NCBI RefSeq assembly: GCF_000711875.1 | Contig: NZ_JONM01000003.1 | Location: 248,001-312,000 of the forward strand | From: Andreprevotia chitinilytica DSM 18519 | Lineage (GTDB): Bacteria; Pseudomonadota; Gammaproteobacteria; Burkholderiales; Chitinibacteraceae | Reading direction: 5' to 3' | DNA: 64,000 bases | Shown here: one piece after another, positions 1-9,109 of the stretch | Layout of the letters: every line of letters starts with the position of its first letter | Numbering within the stretch: position 1 is the stretch's first letter | The notes under the pieces: model-generated | What the model was told of the DNA's origin: nothing | What the model saw: the letters and a program-made list of their open reading frames with translations, nothing else | The model's database searches: none | Translations under genes and position numbers: made by a program

Positions 1-117
1 GTTCGAGCAGACCGGCGCTTCGGGGCCATTGCCGTTGATACGGCCATAGCTGGACTGCTCAACCTTGCAGGAACACGCCGCGCCGGCAAGGTCGATGGGC
101 TCAATGCGCTTGTGCAC
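1..117 (-). CDS. Possible partial CDS running off the left edge
   Basis: A frame on the minus strand is open from a GTG at 117 to the window edge (39 codons). It overlaps the last 17 bases of the upstream hydrolase gene, as translationally coupled genes often do. The visible part (MHKRIEPIDLAGAACSCKVEQ...) carries a CSC pair but matches no family I recognise. An open frame this short is weak evidence. The coupling geometry is the only other support, so it may be chance. Confidence 0.3.
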   Translation of the reverse strand, partial: MHKRIEPIDLAGAACSCKVEQSSYGRINGNGPEAPVCSN

Positions 118-946
118 TCTGCCAGCTCGTGGCGTTGTCCGTCAGCCATTGCGCTGCGAGCTGCCGGTTGTCCTGATCGTTCGGATGAAACCCCGGTTTC
201 AAATAGGCCAGCAGCGGCCCACTGCAACGCCACAGCGCGCCATTTCGGCCCAGCAACAGCTTCGTCGCCGACCACCAGCTACCCGGTTTGAACAAACTGC
301 CATCGCGCCACAGGTTGAGCCCGGTTTGTGCTGTCGCTTCCAGCGAAAACAGCACGACGACGTACAGATACCAGGCGATGCGACGCATGTAGTTGCCACC
401 CAGGGTTTGATAGAGATCGAAGGCGACCGCCTTATGCTCGGTCTCTTCCGCCGCATGCCAGCGCCACAGCGTTTGCATGGTCGGATCGGCGTTGGCGAAC
501 CAGTTTTGATACCGCAAGGTGCCATCGGCAAAGACCGCAGTGCAGTGCTCAAAGGCCGCGGTAATCGCCAATTGGTGCAGCGGGTGCAGGTTGTATTTGC
601 GGCAAAGCGCGATGCGCCAAGCAGTCCAATGTTGCACGTGGTTGACCAGACCTTGATGAGCCAGATGTGTGTTGTACAGGTGGTGCAGGTGGCGGTGTGT
701 TGCTTCCTGCCCGACAAACTGGCGGACGATCTCGCGCAGCTCGGCGTGCTGCGGATCATCTGGCAATAACGCGATGCCGGCACGCACGGAATCGATGAAA
801 AACTGCTCGCCGACCGGAAAGCTCATCGACAAGGCGTTGTAGTACATGCTCAGAAACGCATCGCCGCCATGCCAGTGCCGGGCAAAGCCGCGTGACAGAT
901 CGATGGCCAGTTTGCGGACGAGGAGTGGGGAGGGCGTCTGGTTCAT
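101..946 (-). CDS. Predicted metal-dependent hydrolase (PF10118-like)
   Basis: A 281-residue protein if started at MNQTPSPL (ATG at 946). A longer frame reaches 982 but would run into the arms of an inverted repeat in the intergenic region. The protein has the His/Glu-rich pattern of the PF10118 predicted metal-dependent hydrolases: FVGQEATHRHLH, an EHCTAVFAD helix and HAAEETEHKAVAFD. These EAxxH and EExxH clusters resemble di-metal helical-bundle sites. No signal peptide is seen, so it is probably cytoplasmic. It diverges from a TetR regulator, a common arrangement for a regulator controlling its neighbour. Substrate unknown; family call fairly firm, start moderately so. Confidence 0.75.
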   Translation of the reverse strand: MNQTPSPLLVRKLAIDLSRGFARHWHGGDAFLSMYYNALSMSFPVGEQFFIDSVRAGIALLPDDPQHAELREIVRQFVGQEATHRHLHHLYNTHLAHQGLVNHVQHWTAWRIALCRKYNLHPLHQLAITAAFEHCTAVFADGTLRYQNWFANADPTMQTLWRWHAAEETEHKAVAFDLYQTLGGNYMRRIAWYLYVVVLFSLEATAQTGLNLWRDGSLFKPGSWWSATKLLLGRNGALWRCSGPLLAYLKPGFHPNDQDNRQLAAQWLTDNATSWQSAQAH

Positions 947-975
947 GATGCGCGGCTTGATTGTCGTGGTGAATG

Positions 976-1024
976 TGAGCATTGTTCAGTTTCCGGCCGG
1001 TGGCCTCAACTCGCTTAATGCTCA
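976..1024. promoter_or_regulatory. Inverted repeat between hydrolase and TetR gene
   Basis: TGAGCATT at 976-983 is repeated exactly as AATGCTCA at 1017-1024, within the roughly 90-base divergent promoter region. The placement suits an operator for the adjacent TetR protein, but the 33-base gap is longer than a typical TetR palindrome. The role is inference. Confidence 0.3.
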
Positions 1025-1034
1025 GTTTTCAATC

Positions 1035-1679
1035 ATGCCCGCACCGAAGAACAGCCATCGCGGCGATGCCGCGCAAAACATGCGTAAACAGCCAAGCCAG
1101 GATCGTGCGCAACGCACGATCGAGACGATTTTCGAGGCGACTGCTCAGATTGTCGAAGAGCAGGGTGAGTCATCGTTGACGACCAACAAGATCGCGCAAA
1201 AGGCCGGTTTTTCCATCGGCACGCTGTATCAGTACTTCCCGACCAAGGAGGCGATCCTGCTGGCGCTGATCAACCGGAGCCGCCGCAAGGCGATGGACGA
1301 GATACAGCAGATGCTGGAGCGGGCGGTGCGAGAGAAGGCCGATCCGCAAACCATCCTGCGCGAACGCATCCGCATGTTGATCGAAGCCTTTGGTGCTGGC
1401 GGCAGTGCCAAGCGGGCGATGATCCGGCTGGCCTGGCGCATGGATCATCACGAAAACGTGATCCAGGCCATGCGCGAAGGGGCGGAGCAGATCGCTTTGG
1501 CGATGAGTCAGCTCAACTCGCCAGCGCTGCGCCCACCTAGCCCGGCGATGATTTTTGTGCTGAGCCGGGCGGTGATGGGCGCGATACGCAGCGCCTCGCT
1601 GGAGAATTCGCCGCTATTGGGGACGCGGGAGTTTGAGGATGAGTTGGTGCGGATGGCGTGGGGGATGTTGCGGGCATAG
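1035..1679 (+). CDS. TetR/AcrR family transcriptional regulator
   Basis: A 214-residue protein from ATG 1035 (MPAPKNSH); ATG 1080 (MRKQPSQD) is a possible alternative. The frame is open back to 846, but that part overlaps the divergent gene. Residues about 20-65 form a classic TetR helix-turn-helix: RTIETIFEATAQIVEEQG, then TTNKIAQKAGFSIGTLYQYFPTKEAIL. The C-terminal helical ligand domain is divergent, as usual. It faces the PF10118 hydrolase and probably controls it and itself. No ligand can be inferred. Confidence 0.85.
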   Translation: MPAPKNSHRGDAAQNMRKQPSQDRAQRTIETIFEATAQIVEEQGESSLTTNKIAQKAGFSIGTLYQYFPTKEAILLALINRSRRKAMDEIQQMLERAVREKADPQTILRERIRMLIEAFGAGGSAKRAMIRLAWRMDHHENVIQAMREGAEQIALAMSQLNSPALRPPSPAMIFVLSRAVMGAIRSASLENSPLLGTREFEDELVRMAWGMLRA

Positions 1680-2298
1680 AGGTCAAGCGCCGTTGGCGCA
1701 GGTAAAGGCGTTACATGCCGGTTCCGTCTGGCGGACGGGCTTTAGCGCCGATGGCGCGATTAAAAGCATTACAAGCGGGAGTTCGTCCCGCAGGCCGACT
1801 CACTTTCTTTGTCTCGCCAAAGAAAGTAAGCCAAGAAAGGCGACCCTGCAAAAGCGTCTGGCGCAAGCGCCAGATTCCCCCGCCAGCCAGCCCGTCACAG
1901 GCGGGAATCGAAAACTCGGGCTAAAGCCCTCAAACACTCGATCCCCGAAACCCCCGTGCCGGTCTGGCTGGCGGGGCGCTTTTGAAAGGGGGGGCAGACC
2001 ATCTACTCCCCAGCCCTCTCCTTGAAGGAGAGGGTGACGTTATTTGATGCTGCAATGGTTCCAACTAGGCTGAGCCGCGCTTGTCTCCCCTCGCCCGTTT
2101 ACGGGAGAGGGGCCGGGGGAGAGGGCGTTTTTGTAGGATGGGGCCGCATAGTGTGCTGCCACTATCCGCAGTGGTTTGAATTAATAGCGTAATTATGGTG
2201 TATGAATATATCGGATATTCCATATAAATATCCTGACGCATGTTTGTATGTATTCATATTAATTACCCGATTGATTCAAATCACCCGAGGAGCAGCAA
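1680..2298. repeat. Gene-free stretch built of dispersed repeats
   Basis: No convincing gene. It holds the palindrome ACTTTCTTTG (1802-1811) / CAAAGAAAGT (1818-1827), of a type scattered through many proteobacterial genomes. It also holds CCCTCTCCTT-GA-AGGAGAGGG near 2013-2034 and a CTCCCCTCGCCCG...CGGGAGAGGGG hairpin near 2087-2116. The last recurs at 42391-42533. The final 150 bases are AT-rich and probably carry the promoter of the next gene. Confidence 0.6.
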
Positions 2299-3195
2299 GT
2301 GATCGAACGATTCCGCAGTGGTCTTTCCGTATCCGAAGAGGCAGAACAACTCGGCCTGCTATCCGGCTTGACGGGCCGGTGGGTGGGCAAGGGGTTCAAC
2401 CTGATTTCCTTGCCGGATTTTGACCGCAACCCGCCCAGCACCGGGCCGGGCCTGTTCCGGTTGCTGATGAATGCCACGCTTGAAACCATCGAGTTCAAAC
2501 CCATCGGCGGCCCGGTGCCCAACCGGGGCTCGGAGCTGACTCATGATTCATCAAAGGGTCAGGACGACATCAATTTGTTCGGCCTGCACTATCTTCAATC
2601 CATTTCGGACAGCAACACCGGCGAGGCGCTCCACCTGGAGCCGGGCTTTTGGCTGAACGTGCCGGAGACATCGGTGCCGCCGGCATCAGCATCGATCGTG
2701 CGCCAAGCGTCGATTCCGCATGGCACGTCGATCCTGCTGGTGGGCAAGAGCTTCCACTCGCCGGATGGCAAGCCGCATTTCGCCGAGGCCAATACCGCGC
2801 CGACGAAGGTGGGCGGCGGGCAATTGCCGCTCGATTACCTGATGCCATTTCAGAACATGCCGTTGCCGGAGCCATTCACTGATCGGGCCATCGTCAAAAA
2901 CCCGAACCTGTTTCTGGAAGCTGCGATTGCGCCATTCAAGAAGCATATCGTCGAGACGGTGGTGCTGGAGGCGACATCCCGGCCGGATATCGGCGTGCTC
3001 AATATCCCGTTCCTGAAAAATGCCGAGAACAACAACGCGGCTGCAACGAACGTGACGACGACGTTCTGGATCGAAACGGTGAAGCCGCCTACGGGCCGGC
3101 CGTTCCACGTGCTGCAATACACGCAGAACGTGACGCTCAATTTCGTCGGCATCGATTGGCCGCACATTTCGGTGGGGACGCTGTTCCTACAGTGA
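2299..3195 (+). CDS. Nitrobindin/heme-binding-like beta-barrel protein
   Basis: 298 residues from GTG 2299, with GAGGAG six bases upstream. Near the N-terminus LTGRWVGKGFNLISLP resembles the GxWxGxGFN motif of nitrobindin/lipocalin-fold proteins that database annotators label heme-binding. It is followed by beta-rich sequence (LETIEFKPIGG, GEALHLEPGFWLNVP, TTTFWIETVKP, VLQYTQNVTLNF). There is no signal peptide. The resemblance is to the motif and strand pattern only; a heme ligand cannot be assigned. The gene stands alone and ends in a strong terminator. Confidence 0.5.
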   Translation: MIERFRSGLSVSEEAEQLGLLSGLTGRWVGKGFNLISLPDFDRNPPSTGPGLFRLLMNATLETIEFKPIGGPVPNRGSELTHDSSKGQDDINLFGLHYLQSISDSNTGEALHLEPGFWLNVPETSVPPASASIVRQASIPHGTSILLVGKSFHSPDGKPHFAEANTAPTKVGGGQLPLDYLMPFQNMPLPEPFTDRAIVKNPNLFLEAAIAPFKKHIVETVVLEATSRPDIGVLNIPFLKNAENNNAAATNVTTTFWIETVKPPTGRPFHVLQYTQNVTLNFVGIDWPHISVGTLFLQ

Positions 3196-3217
3196 TGCGT
3201 GATGTGATTGGCCGTAA

Positions 3218-3250
3218 ACAAAACAGCCCGCATGAAGCGGGCTGTTTTGT
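3218..3250 (+). terminator. Rho-independent terminator
   Basis: AAACAGCCCGC (3221-3231) pairs with GCGGGCTGTTT (3237-3247) around a 5-base loop, followed by T-rich sequence, 30 bases after the preceding stop codon. Confidence 0.9.
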
Positions 3251-3715
3251 TGCCGGGTGTCGATCTCGCCTCGGTGCTGCTCCGGCGCGATGCATACCAA
3301 TTTGAATCTTTCTATAAAATTTCGTAAGTAATAAAATATATTTACGCATGCAAAATTTTGTGTGATATATTTTTTCGCGAAATATGACATGAGCATGTTC
3401 GGCCTTGTGTTAAACAGATGGCCTTGAAGAAAGCTGTCGTTCGCACTCGGTTTGCTTATCCCGATCCGCGCTGCTGTCGCTATGCAGGCAGCTTCGAAAG
3501 CAGTGCTTTTATTTGAATCGCATTCGTAAAAAATGAAATAACTGTTTGTTATTGCAAGCGGGTGGGCTCGCGCGTGCCTGCCGATAGCTTCCAGCATTGC
3601 TAAATGCTGTAACGGGAAGGGTTTTGTCTATCCATTTCCGAATGTTCCGAATTACACGCTGTTGCTGCACCAAAAGCGGTTTGAACAGCAAATACAACAA
3701 TATGAGGTCGATCCG
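3251..3715. other. AT-rich gene-free stretch
   Basis: No frame here looks like a gene. The region is markedly more AT-rich than its surroundings, especially 3300-3400 and 3480-3560. It probably holds the promoter of the glutaredoxin-like gene and perhaps remnants of older sequence. Nothing else recognised. Confidence 0.4.
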
Positions 3716-4105
3716 GTGAGTCGTATTTTTAAATCCGTAATTGGTTATGCGCTGTTTCTCGTTATCGGCTTGGGCGGTGGTTATGCCGCAACGCATGCGG
3801 CCGATTGGTTCAAACCCGGCCACGAGGCGGGCGATTATCACGCCTTTTATCCCAATCCGGCGACGAAGGTTGTGCTCTATGGCACGGCGTGGTGCCCGTT
3901 CTGCGCCAAGGCCCGCGAGTATCTCAAATCGAAACATATTGCCTATCTGGATCTGGATGTTGAAAAGCAGCCGGCGGCAAAAAAACAATTCGACCAACTG
4001 GGGGGAAGCCGCTTCCCGGTGGTGTTGATCGGCAACCGGAAAATCACCGGGTTCAATCCGGGTGAATTCGACGCCGCACTCGGCTTGTTGAACGAATCCA
4101 AGTGA
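3716..4105 (+). CDS. Membrane-anchored glutaredoxin-like protein
   Basis: 129 residues from GTG 3716, chosen because GAGG lies 8 bases upstream; an upstream TTG at 3662 has no such site. One N-terminal membrane segment (about residues 5-24, IGYALFLVIGLGGGYAAT) is followed by a thioredoxin-fold domain. Its redox motif is CPFC at 60-63 (TAWCPFCAKAREYL) and its cis-proline loop is SRFPVVLIG. CPFC and the FPVV loop are typical of glutaredoxin-like thiol oxidoreductases. The domain probably faces the periplasm, as the segment precedes it. Partner unknown. A hairpin GGGATT...AATCCC at 4147-4167 may end the transcript. Confidence 0.75.
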   Translation: MSRIFKSVIGYALFLVIGLGGGYAATHAADWFKPGHEAGDYHAFYPNPATKVVLYGTAWCPFCAKAREYLKSKHIAYLDLDVEKQPAAKKQFDQLGGSRFPVVLIGNRKITGFNPGEFDAALGLLNESK

Positions 4106-4146
4106 ACGTTGTTCAATAACGAGAGCCATTTCATTGGCCTTTATTC

Positions 4147-4188
4147 GGGATTGGTATTTTTAATCCCACTTCGTACGGTATGCCGTAC
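4147..4188. promoter_or_regulatory. Two hairpins upstream of the cysteine-rich peptide
   Basis: GGGATT-N9-AATCCC (4147-4167) could end the glutaredoxin transcript. A perfect inverted repeat GTACGG-TATG-CCGTAC (4173-4188) sits 45 bases before the peptide's start and could be an operator or leader hairpin. Role inferred from position only. Confidence 0.35.
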
Positions 4189-4232
4189 TGCAAAAAAATG
4201 CTTGTTAAATCCACCCATATTGAGGCTAACAA

Positions 4233-4421
4233 ATGAACAAGAAGTTGATCGCTCTGATTCTTGGTTTTGGATTCGCTGCTGGTCTGGCCGGCGCATCGGA
4301 CCCTTCTTGCAGCGCTAGCTGCACGAGCGCGCTGTATTCCTGCTTGAGCGTGAACAACGGCAATTACAGCATGTGTACGCCGAGCTATTCCAGCTGCCAA
4401 CGCGCTTGCCAAGGTGGTTGA
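4233..4421 (+). CDS. Small secreted cysteine-rich peptide, symmetric Cys frame
   Basis: 62 residues with GAGG upstream of ATG 4233. The N-terminus ([21 protein letters not shown]) is a signal peptide. The mature part of about 40 residues has six cysteines at 26, 30, 37, 48, 55 and 59. Their spacing is C-x3-C-x6-C-x10-C-x6-C-x3-C, a mirror-symmetric pattern. Paired CxxxC motifs on two short helices are the hallmark of helical-hairpin (alpha-hairpinin-like) disulfide peptides, so a two-helix hairpin held by three disulfides is a fair structural inference. Function unknown. It is a stand-alone gene between a hairpin leader and a bidirectional terminator. Confidence 0.75.
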   Translation: MNKKLIALILGFGFAAGLAGASDPSCSASCTSALYSCLSVNNGNYSMCTPSYSSCQRACQGG

Positions 4422-4466
4422 TTGAGTGAGTCGCCATCAAGAATCATTGGATTCGTAGTGGCGAAA

Positions 4467-4496
4467 TAAAACAGCCCGCATTTGCGGGCTGTTTTG
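4467..4496. terminator. Bidirectional terminator
   Basis: AAACAGCCCGCA pairs with TGCGGGCTGTTT, with A- and T-rich flanks on both sides. It lies between the convergent peptide gene and prfC and can serve both. Confidence 0.85.
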
Positions 4497-4522
4497 CATT
4501 GCGGCGGCGAGGGCAGGGGCGC

Positions 4523-6112
4523 TTACAGCGTCACCGCATGCTCACGTGTCGAATGGAACACCACCCCCGGCCAGCGCTCTTGCGTCAGGTCGAGATTGAC
4601 CCGGCTGGTGGCGAGGTAAGCCAGGCTGTTGGCGGCATCGCGCGCGAGGTTGTTGCCGAGGTTGTTCTCGAAATCGACCAGCTTTTTCGAGTCATCACAC
4701 GTCACCCAACGTGCGGTGTAGATGCTGGTGGATTCAAAGATCGCTTCCACGCCGTATTCGTTCAGTAAACGGCTGGCGACGACTTCGAACTGCAGCACGC
4801 CGACCGCGCCGAGGATCAGATCCGAACCATTCAGTGGCTTGAACACCTGCACCGCGCCTTCTTCGCCCAGCTGCTGCAAGCCTTTCTGCAACTGTTTGAG
4901 TTTGAGCGGGTTCTTGATGCGCACGATGCGGAACAGCTCCGGCGCAAAGTAGGGGATGCCGGTGAAGGCCAGTGCTTCGCCTTCGCTGAACGAATCGCCG
5001 ATCTGGATATTGCCGTGGTTGGGCACGCCGATGATGTCGCCGGCGTAGGCTTCTTCGACCTGCTCGCGGCCTTGCGCCATGAAGGTCACGACCGAGTTCG
5101 CCGCTACGTCGCGGCCCAAACGCAGATGCTTGAATTTCATGCCACGGGTGAATTCGCCGGAACACACGCGCATGAAGGCGATGCGGTCGCGGTGCCTCGG
5201 GTCCATGTTGGCCTGGATCTTGAACACGAAGGCGGAGAACTTTTCTTCGGCCGGATCGACGCTACGCACGGTGGCATCGCGTTCGGCTGGGGCAGGAGCC
5301 CAATCGACCAGCGCGTTCAGAATCTCGCGCACGCCGAAGTTGTTGATGGCGGAGCCGAAGAACACCGGCGTGAGCGTGCCGGCGAGGAATTCTTCCAGAT
5401 CGAACGGGTGCGATGCGCCGCGCACCAGTTCCAGTTCCATGCGAGTGTTATCGATTTCCAGCGGGAAGAGTTCGTCCAGACGCGGGTTGTCGATGCCTTC
5501 GATGATTTCCACGTCGTCCAGCGGGCCTTGGCCGGCCTTGAAGATGATCACCTGGTCTTTGTGGATGTGATACACGCCGCGGAAAGTCTTGCCCATGCCG
5601 ACCGGCCAGGTGACCGGCGCGCAACGGATGTTGAGCACGCTTTCCACTTCGTCCAGCAGTTCCAGCGAATCGCGCACCTCACGGTCGTACTTGTTCATGA
5701 AGGTGACGATGGGCGTATGGCGCATGCGGCAGACGTTCAACAGCTTGATGGTTTGCGCTTCCACGCCCTTGGCGGCGTCGATGACCATCAGCGCGCTATC
5801 CACGGCGGTGAGCACGCGGTAGGTGTCTTCCGAGAAATCCTGGTGGCCGGGGGTGTCGAGCAGGTTGACCACGTGATCGCGGTAGTCGAACTGCATCACC
5901 GACGAGGCCACCGAAATGCCGCGTTGCTTTTCGATTTCCATCCAGTCGGAGGTCGCGAATTTGCCGCCTTTCTTGCCCTTGACGGTGCCGGCCATCTGGA
6001 TCGCGCCCGAGAAGTACAGCAGCTTTTCGGTCAGCGTGGTTTTACCGGCATCCGGGTGGGAGATGATGGCGAAGGTGCGGCGGCGCGCTACTTCGCGGGC
6101 GATATCGGGCAT
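4523..6112 (-). CDS. prfC: Peptide chain release factor 3 (RF3)
   Basis: 529 residues from MPDIAREV (ATG at 6112), the length of E. coli RF3. A TTG at 6157 with AGAAGG upstream could add 15 residues. RF3 is the GTPase that recycles RF1/RF2 from the ribosome after peptide release. The G domain shows [13 protein letters not shown] (P-loop), [15 protein letters not shown] (switch I), [14 protein letters not shown] (switch II) and FMNKYDRE (NKxD). The beta-barrel and C-terminal domains continue with RF3-typical [15 protein letters not shown] and [25 protein letters not shown]. It is a cytoplasmic housekeeping gene, apparently single. Its promoter region is bounded by the repeat element at 6185-6328. 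Confidence 0.97.
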   Translation of the reverse strand: MPDIAREVARRRTFAIISHPDAGKTTLTEKLLYFSGAIQMAGTVKGKKGGKFATSDWMEIEKQRGISVASSVMQFDYRDHVVNLLDTPGHQDFSEDTYRVLTAVDSALMVIDAAKGVEAQTIKLLNVCRMRHTPIVTFMNKYDREVRDSLELLDEVESVLNIRCAPVTWPVGMGKTFRGVYHIHKDQVIIFKAGQGPLDDVEIIEGIDNPRLDELFPLEIDNTRMELELVRGASHPFDLEEFLAGTLTPVFFGSAINNFGVREILNALVDWAPAPAERDATVRSVDPAEEKFSAFVFKIQANMDPRHRDRIAFMRVCSGEFTRGMKFKHLRLGRDVAANSVVTFMAQGREQVEEAYAGDIIGVPNHGNIQIGDSFSEGEALAFTGIPYFAPELFRIVRIKNPLKLKQLQKGLQQLGEEGAVQVFKPLNGSDLILGAVGVLQFEVVASRLLNEYGVEAIFESTSIYTARWVTCDDSKKLVDFENNLGNNLARDAANSLAYLATSRVNLDLTQERWPGVVFHSTREHAVTL

Positions 6113-6184
6113 GGCGTTGAATTCGTTGCGAAAAACGCGCGATTGTACCTGATTCAAGCCTTCTCCGGCCGTGAAACGCGCGTC

Positions 6185-6328
6185 AGAACCTGTTCACGAT
6201 CTTGCTGCGAAGCCCTGATCGGGGCTCATGCGCTGCTCAAAATCCTCATGTACAAAAAGTACACTCCGGTTTTTGCGCTGCTCTTCACCCCGCTGAGGGC
6301 CTCTCGCGACAGATCGTGAACAGGTTCT
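6185..6328. repeat. 144-bp element with perfect 18-bp terminal inverted repeats
   Basis: AGAACCTGTTCACGATCT at 6185-6202 is matched exactly by its reverse complement at 6311-6328. The 108-base interior encodes nothing obvious and contains further short palindromes (CCCTGATCGGGG, TGTACAAAAAGTACA). It looks like a non-autonomous, MITE-like insertion. Its ends resemble those of the elements at 39637-39882 and 32429-32562. Confidence 0.8.
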
Positions 6329-6341
6329 CAGGCGTGGCCGA

Positions 6342-8810
6342 TCACCTGACGCCGCTGCCAAACGGTGACAGGCCCTGTTCGCCGTCCGGCACGGCCGGGT
6401 TCAGCGGCAGCGTCAGTTCAAAGCGAGTAAATCGATTGTGCTCGCTGGTCAGTTTTACCGCGCCGCCCATGACGTTGGTGACCAGGTTGTAGACCAGATA
6501 CAAGCCCAGCCCGCTGCCACCCTCGCCCAGCCGGGTGGTAAAGAATGGATCGAACACCCGCTTGAGCAGCTCGGCAGGAATGCCGCGCCCATCGTCTTCG
6601 TAATGCAGCACCACGCTGGCGCTGCCGGGTGCGGTGGCCCAGATGTGCACATGCCCGTGCTTGCGCCCGTCAAAGCCATGCAGCAGGGAATTGGTGACCA
6701 GATTGGTGATCACTTGCTCCAGCGGGCCGGGATAGCTGTCCAGCATGATCTGCTCGGGGATGTCGGTCTTGATGGCGTAGGGCGTGTGCTTGAACAGCGG
6801 CGTGAGGGTGGCGAGGACTTCGTTGACGGTCACACGCAGATCAAACACGCGGCGGCGCATGCTGGTGGTATCGATCGCGACTTCCTTGAAGTTGCTGATC
6901 AGGTCGTTGGCGCGATGGATGTTTCGCTCCAGCAACACCGCGCCGTCGCCGCATTTCTGCATATAGGTTTCCAGATCGCTCTTGCGTAGCTGGCCGTCCT
7001 GCAGCAACTGGGTGAAGACCCGTGTTTCGTCATTCAAGGTGGTAGCGACGGTCATGGCGCAACCCAGCGGGGTATTCAATTCATGGGCGATCCCCGCCAC
7101 CAGACTGCCCAGTGAGGCGAGCTTTTCCGATTGCACTAGCTTGTCCATGGCCTGATGCAGTTCGGCATTGGCGCTTTCCAGCGCGGCGGTGCGGGTCTTG
7201 ACCTTGGCTTCCAGCGCTTCGTTGGCTTGGGTCAGCCGGAAGTTGAGGGTCTTGATCAGGCGCTGGAATTTTTTGCGCTCGTGATTTCCCAAGGCGCGGG
7301 TGGCGATGTCCGCCAACTGGCTGCCATGCAAAGCGTCGTCCGGCGTCCAGTTGCGTTGCAGGCCGATATGCTCGAAACACATCAAACCGGCGATGTGCCC
7401 GGCAGAGCGGATGGCAAAGGCCAGCAGCGACTTGATGCCATGCGGCGTGAAGTAGTCCGGGGCCAGTTCCCACGTATAGGGATGGTGGATGGCATCATGG
7501 GCGAGCAGTGCGTCCGGGGCGTCCAGCCAGCCGAAGAAGGCCGGGTATTTGTCGCGTAGCAAGGCGGGCTCGGTGCCATAGGCCTGCTCGCTGGCGATAT
7601 AGAGGCAGGCGCATTTCAATTCGACCGTTTCCTGCTCGGCAGGGGTAAGCAGCCACACCGAAGCACGCTGGATGCCCATGATCTGGCAGGCTTGCGCGGT
7701 GAGCAGCTCGAAGACTTCATCGAGCACGCCGTCGTCGATCAGCCGGTTGTTGGCCAGCTCCACCAGCATGCGGCTGGCGCTGGGCCGCAAGCCGGCCTTG
7801 TTTTCCAGATCCTCTTGCCGTGTCGCGCTGCTGGCTGCATGCAGCTCCAGCTCGCGGTCATGGCCCGCCCGGAACTCCGCCAGCGACAAGGACAGATTGC
7901 CGGCGGCCTCGGCATAGTTGGCGGCGGCAAAGTGTTGGTGCACCAGCATGTGCAACAGGCCGTACTGCCGGGCGATGGCTTGGGCGATGAAGATATGTTC
8001 CAGCGCTGCCTCGGCATCGCCCCGCAGGGCGTAGACGTCTGCATAAGCTGCCAGCGCCTTGGATTCGCACCAGCGATAGCTCACGCTGCGAGCGCTGAGC
8101 AAGGCTTGATCCAGATGGTCCGCCGCCAGGTCAAGCTTGCCCGCCAGGGTTTCCAGCTCGCCAAGATGGAAGAAGCATTCAGCGGCATAGTCCGCATAGC
8201 CATGCTGCAAACAAAGCACCAGTGCCTGCTGGAATAGGGGGGCGGCTTCGTCTTGCTGCCCCAGCGGAATGCGATCGACTCCCAGGTTGATGATGATCTT
8301 GGCTTCCAGATAGGGGTCATCGACTTCCGGGATGCGGCTCGCGGCGGCTTCATGCATCTCCAGCGCGGCGGCGTAGTCCTCCAGCGCGTAGTAGACGGCC
8401 CCGAGCCCGACCTTGGCCAGCATCCAGGTGCGCGCCTCGTTGCCGGCCAGATTCGCGATCTCGATGCAGCGTGCCCAGTAGTAAATGGCCAGCCGATATT
8501 CACCCGCGGTGTAATAGCCGCGCGCGATGCCTTCCAGCAGATGTGCTTCGCCTGCGAACAAGTGGGCCGATTGGGCCGCCTGCAGGGCCTCGAACAGCAT
8601 GTCGATCGACTCGCGCGAGCGGCCCTGGTGATCGAGGATGATTGCGTAGTATTCCGCCGCCTTCACGTGGGCCAGCGGCTGCCACTTCTTGCGCGATGCG
8701 GCAAAAATCTGCTCGCACAGGTCACGCGCCGCCTGTGGATCGGAATGTCTTGACGCTTCGATTTTCTCCAGCATCTCCCGGTGTTCTGGCGAGAGTTCGG
8801 GTGTATCCAT
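6342..8810 (-). CDS. TPR-GAF sensor histidine kinase
   Basis: 822 residues from MDTPELSPEH. Residues about 1-330 are tetratricopeptide-like helical repeats (LLEGIARGYYTAGEYRLAIYYWARC, GAVYYALEDYAAALEMHEAA). About 345-510 is a GAF-like domain. A coiled coil (about 515-560) follows, then the HisKA motif LVAGIAHELNTPLG with phospho-acceptor His576, and a HATPase domain with NLVTNSLLHGF and DDGRGIPAELLKRVFDPFFTT...GSGLGLYLVY. No membrane segments or receiver domain are seen, so it should be a soluble kinase passing phosphate to a regulator elsewhere. The signal, perhaps protein or ligand binding through TPR/GAF, is unknown. No partner regulator lies next to it. Confidence 0.9.
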   Translation of the reverse strand: MDTPELSPEHREMLEKIEASRHSDPQAARDLCEQIFAASRKKWQPLAHVKAAEYYAIILDHQGRSRESIDMLFEALQAAQSAHLFAGEAHLLEGIARGYYTAGEYRLAIYYWARCIEIANLAGNEARTWMLAKVGLGAVYYALEDYAAALEMHEAAASRIPEVDDPYLEAKIIINLGVDRIPLGQQDEAAPLFQQALVLCLQHGYADYAAECFFHLGELETLAGKLDLAADHLDQALLSARSVSYRWCESKALAAYADVYALRGDAEAALEHIFIAQAIARQYGLLHMLVHQHFAAANYAEAAGNLSLSLAEFRAGHDRELELHAASSATRQEDLENKAGLRPSASRMLVELANNRLIDDGVLDEVFELLTAQACQIMGIQRASVWLLTPAEQETVELKCACLYIASEQAYGTEPALLRDKYPAFFGWLDAPDALLAHDAIHHPYTWELAPDYFTPHGIKSLLAFAIRSAGHIAGLMCFEHIGLQRNWTPDDALHGSQLADIATRALGNHERKKFQRLIKTLNFRLTQANEALEAKVKTRTAALESANAELHQAMDKLVQSEKLASLGSLVAGIAHELNTPLGCAMTVATTLNDETRVFTQLLQDGQLRKSDLETYMQKCGDGAVLLERNIHRANDLISNFKEVAIDTTSMRRRVFDLRVTVNEVLATLTPLFKHTPYAIKTDIPEQIMLDSYPGPLEQVITNLVTNSLLHGFDGRKHGHVHIWATAPGSASVVLHYEDDGRGIPAELLKRVFDPFFTTRLGEGGSGLGLYLVYNLVTNVMGGAVKLTSEHNRFTRFELTLPLNPAVPDGEQGLSPFGSGVR

Positions 8811-9109
8811 GATGCGGCTCTTTGCAGGGCTATCCCTTCACAAGATGGCACATCGCTGCAGCGATGGCGGGGAAGACAACACGGTTTGAGCCGGCTGACG
8901 GTAGCTCGGCGGTGTTGTGGCTGCTTTTGCGCCGGTCACTGACACCTGTCATCGGCCGGGGATGATCGCTGGCTTCCGGCGAACGGTTTCTTCCTTGACG
9001 ATGGCATACGCCCGGCCAACACTGGAATGTCGCAAATCTGCTGGGGCAGGTCGGGTCATTGCGGGATGCTTTCGCCAGATTGTTCTCGAAATCGTGGAAG
9101 GGTGATCAC

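Noticed and set aside
5015-6319. 434-residue open frame opposite prfC
   Set aside because: It mirrors the codon pattern of prfC, has no family resemblance, and prfC is certain on the other strand.
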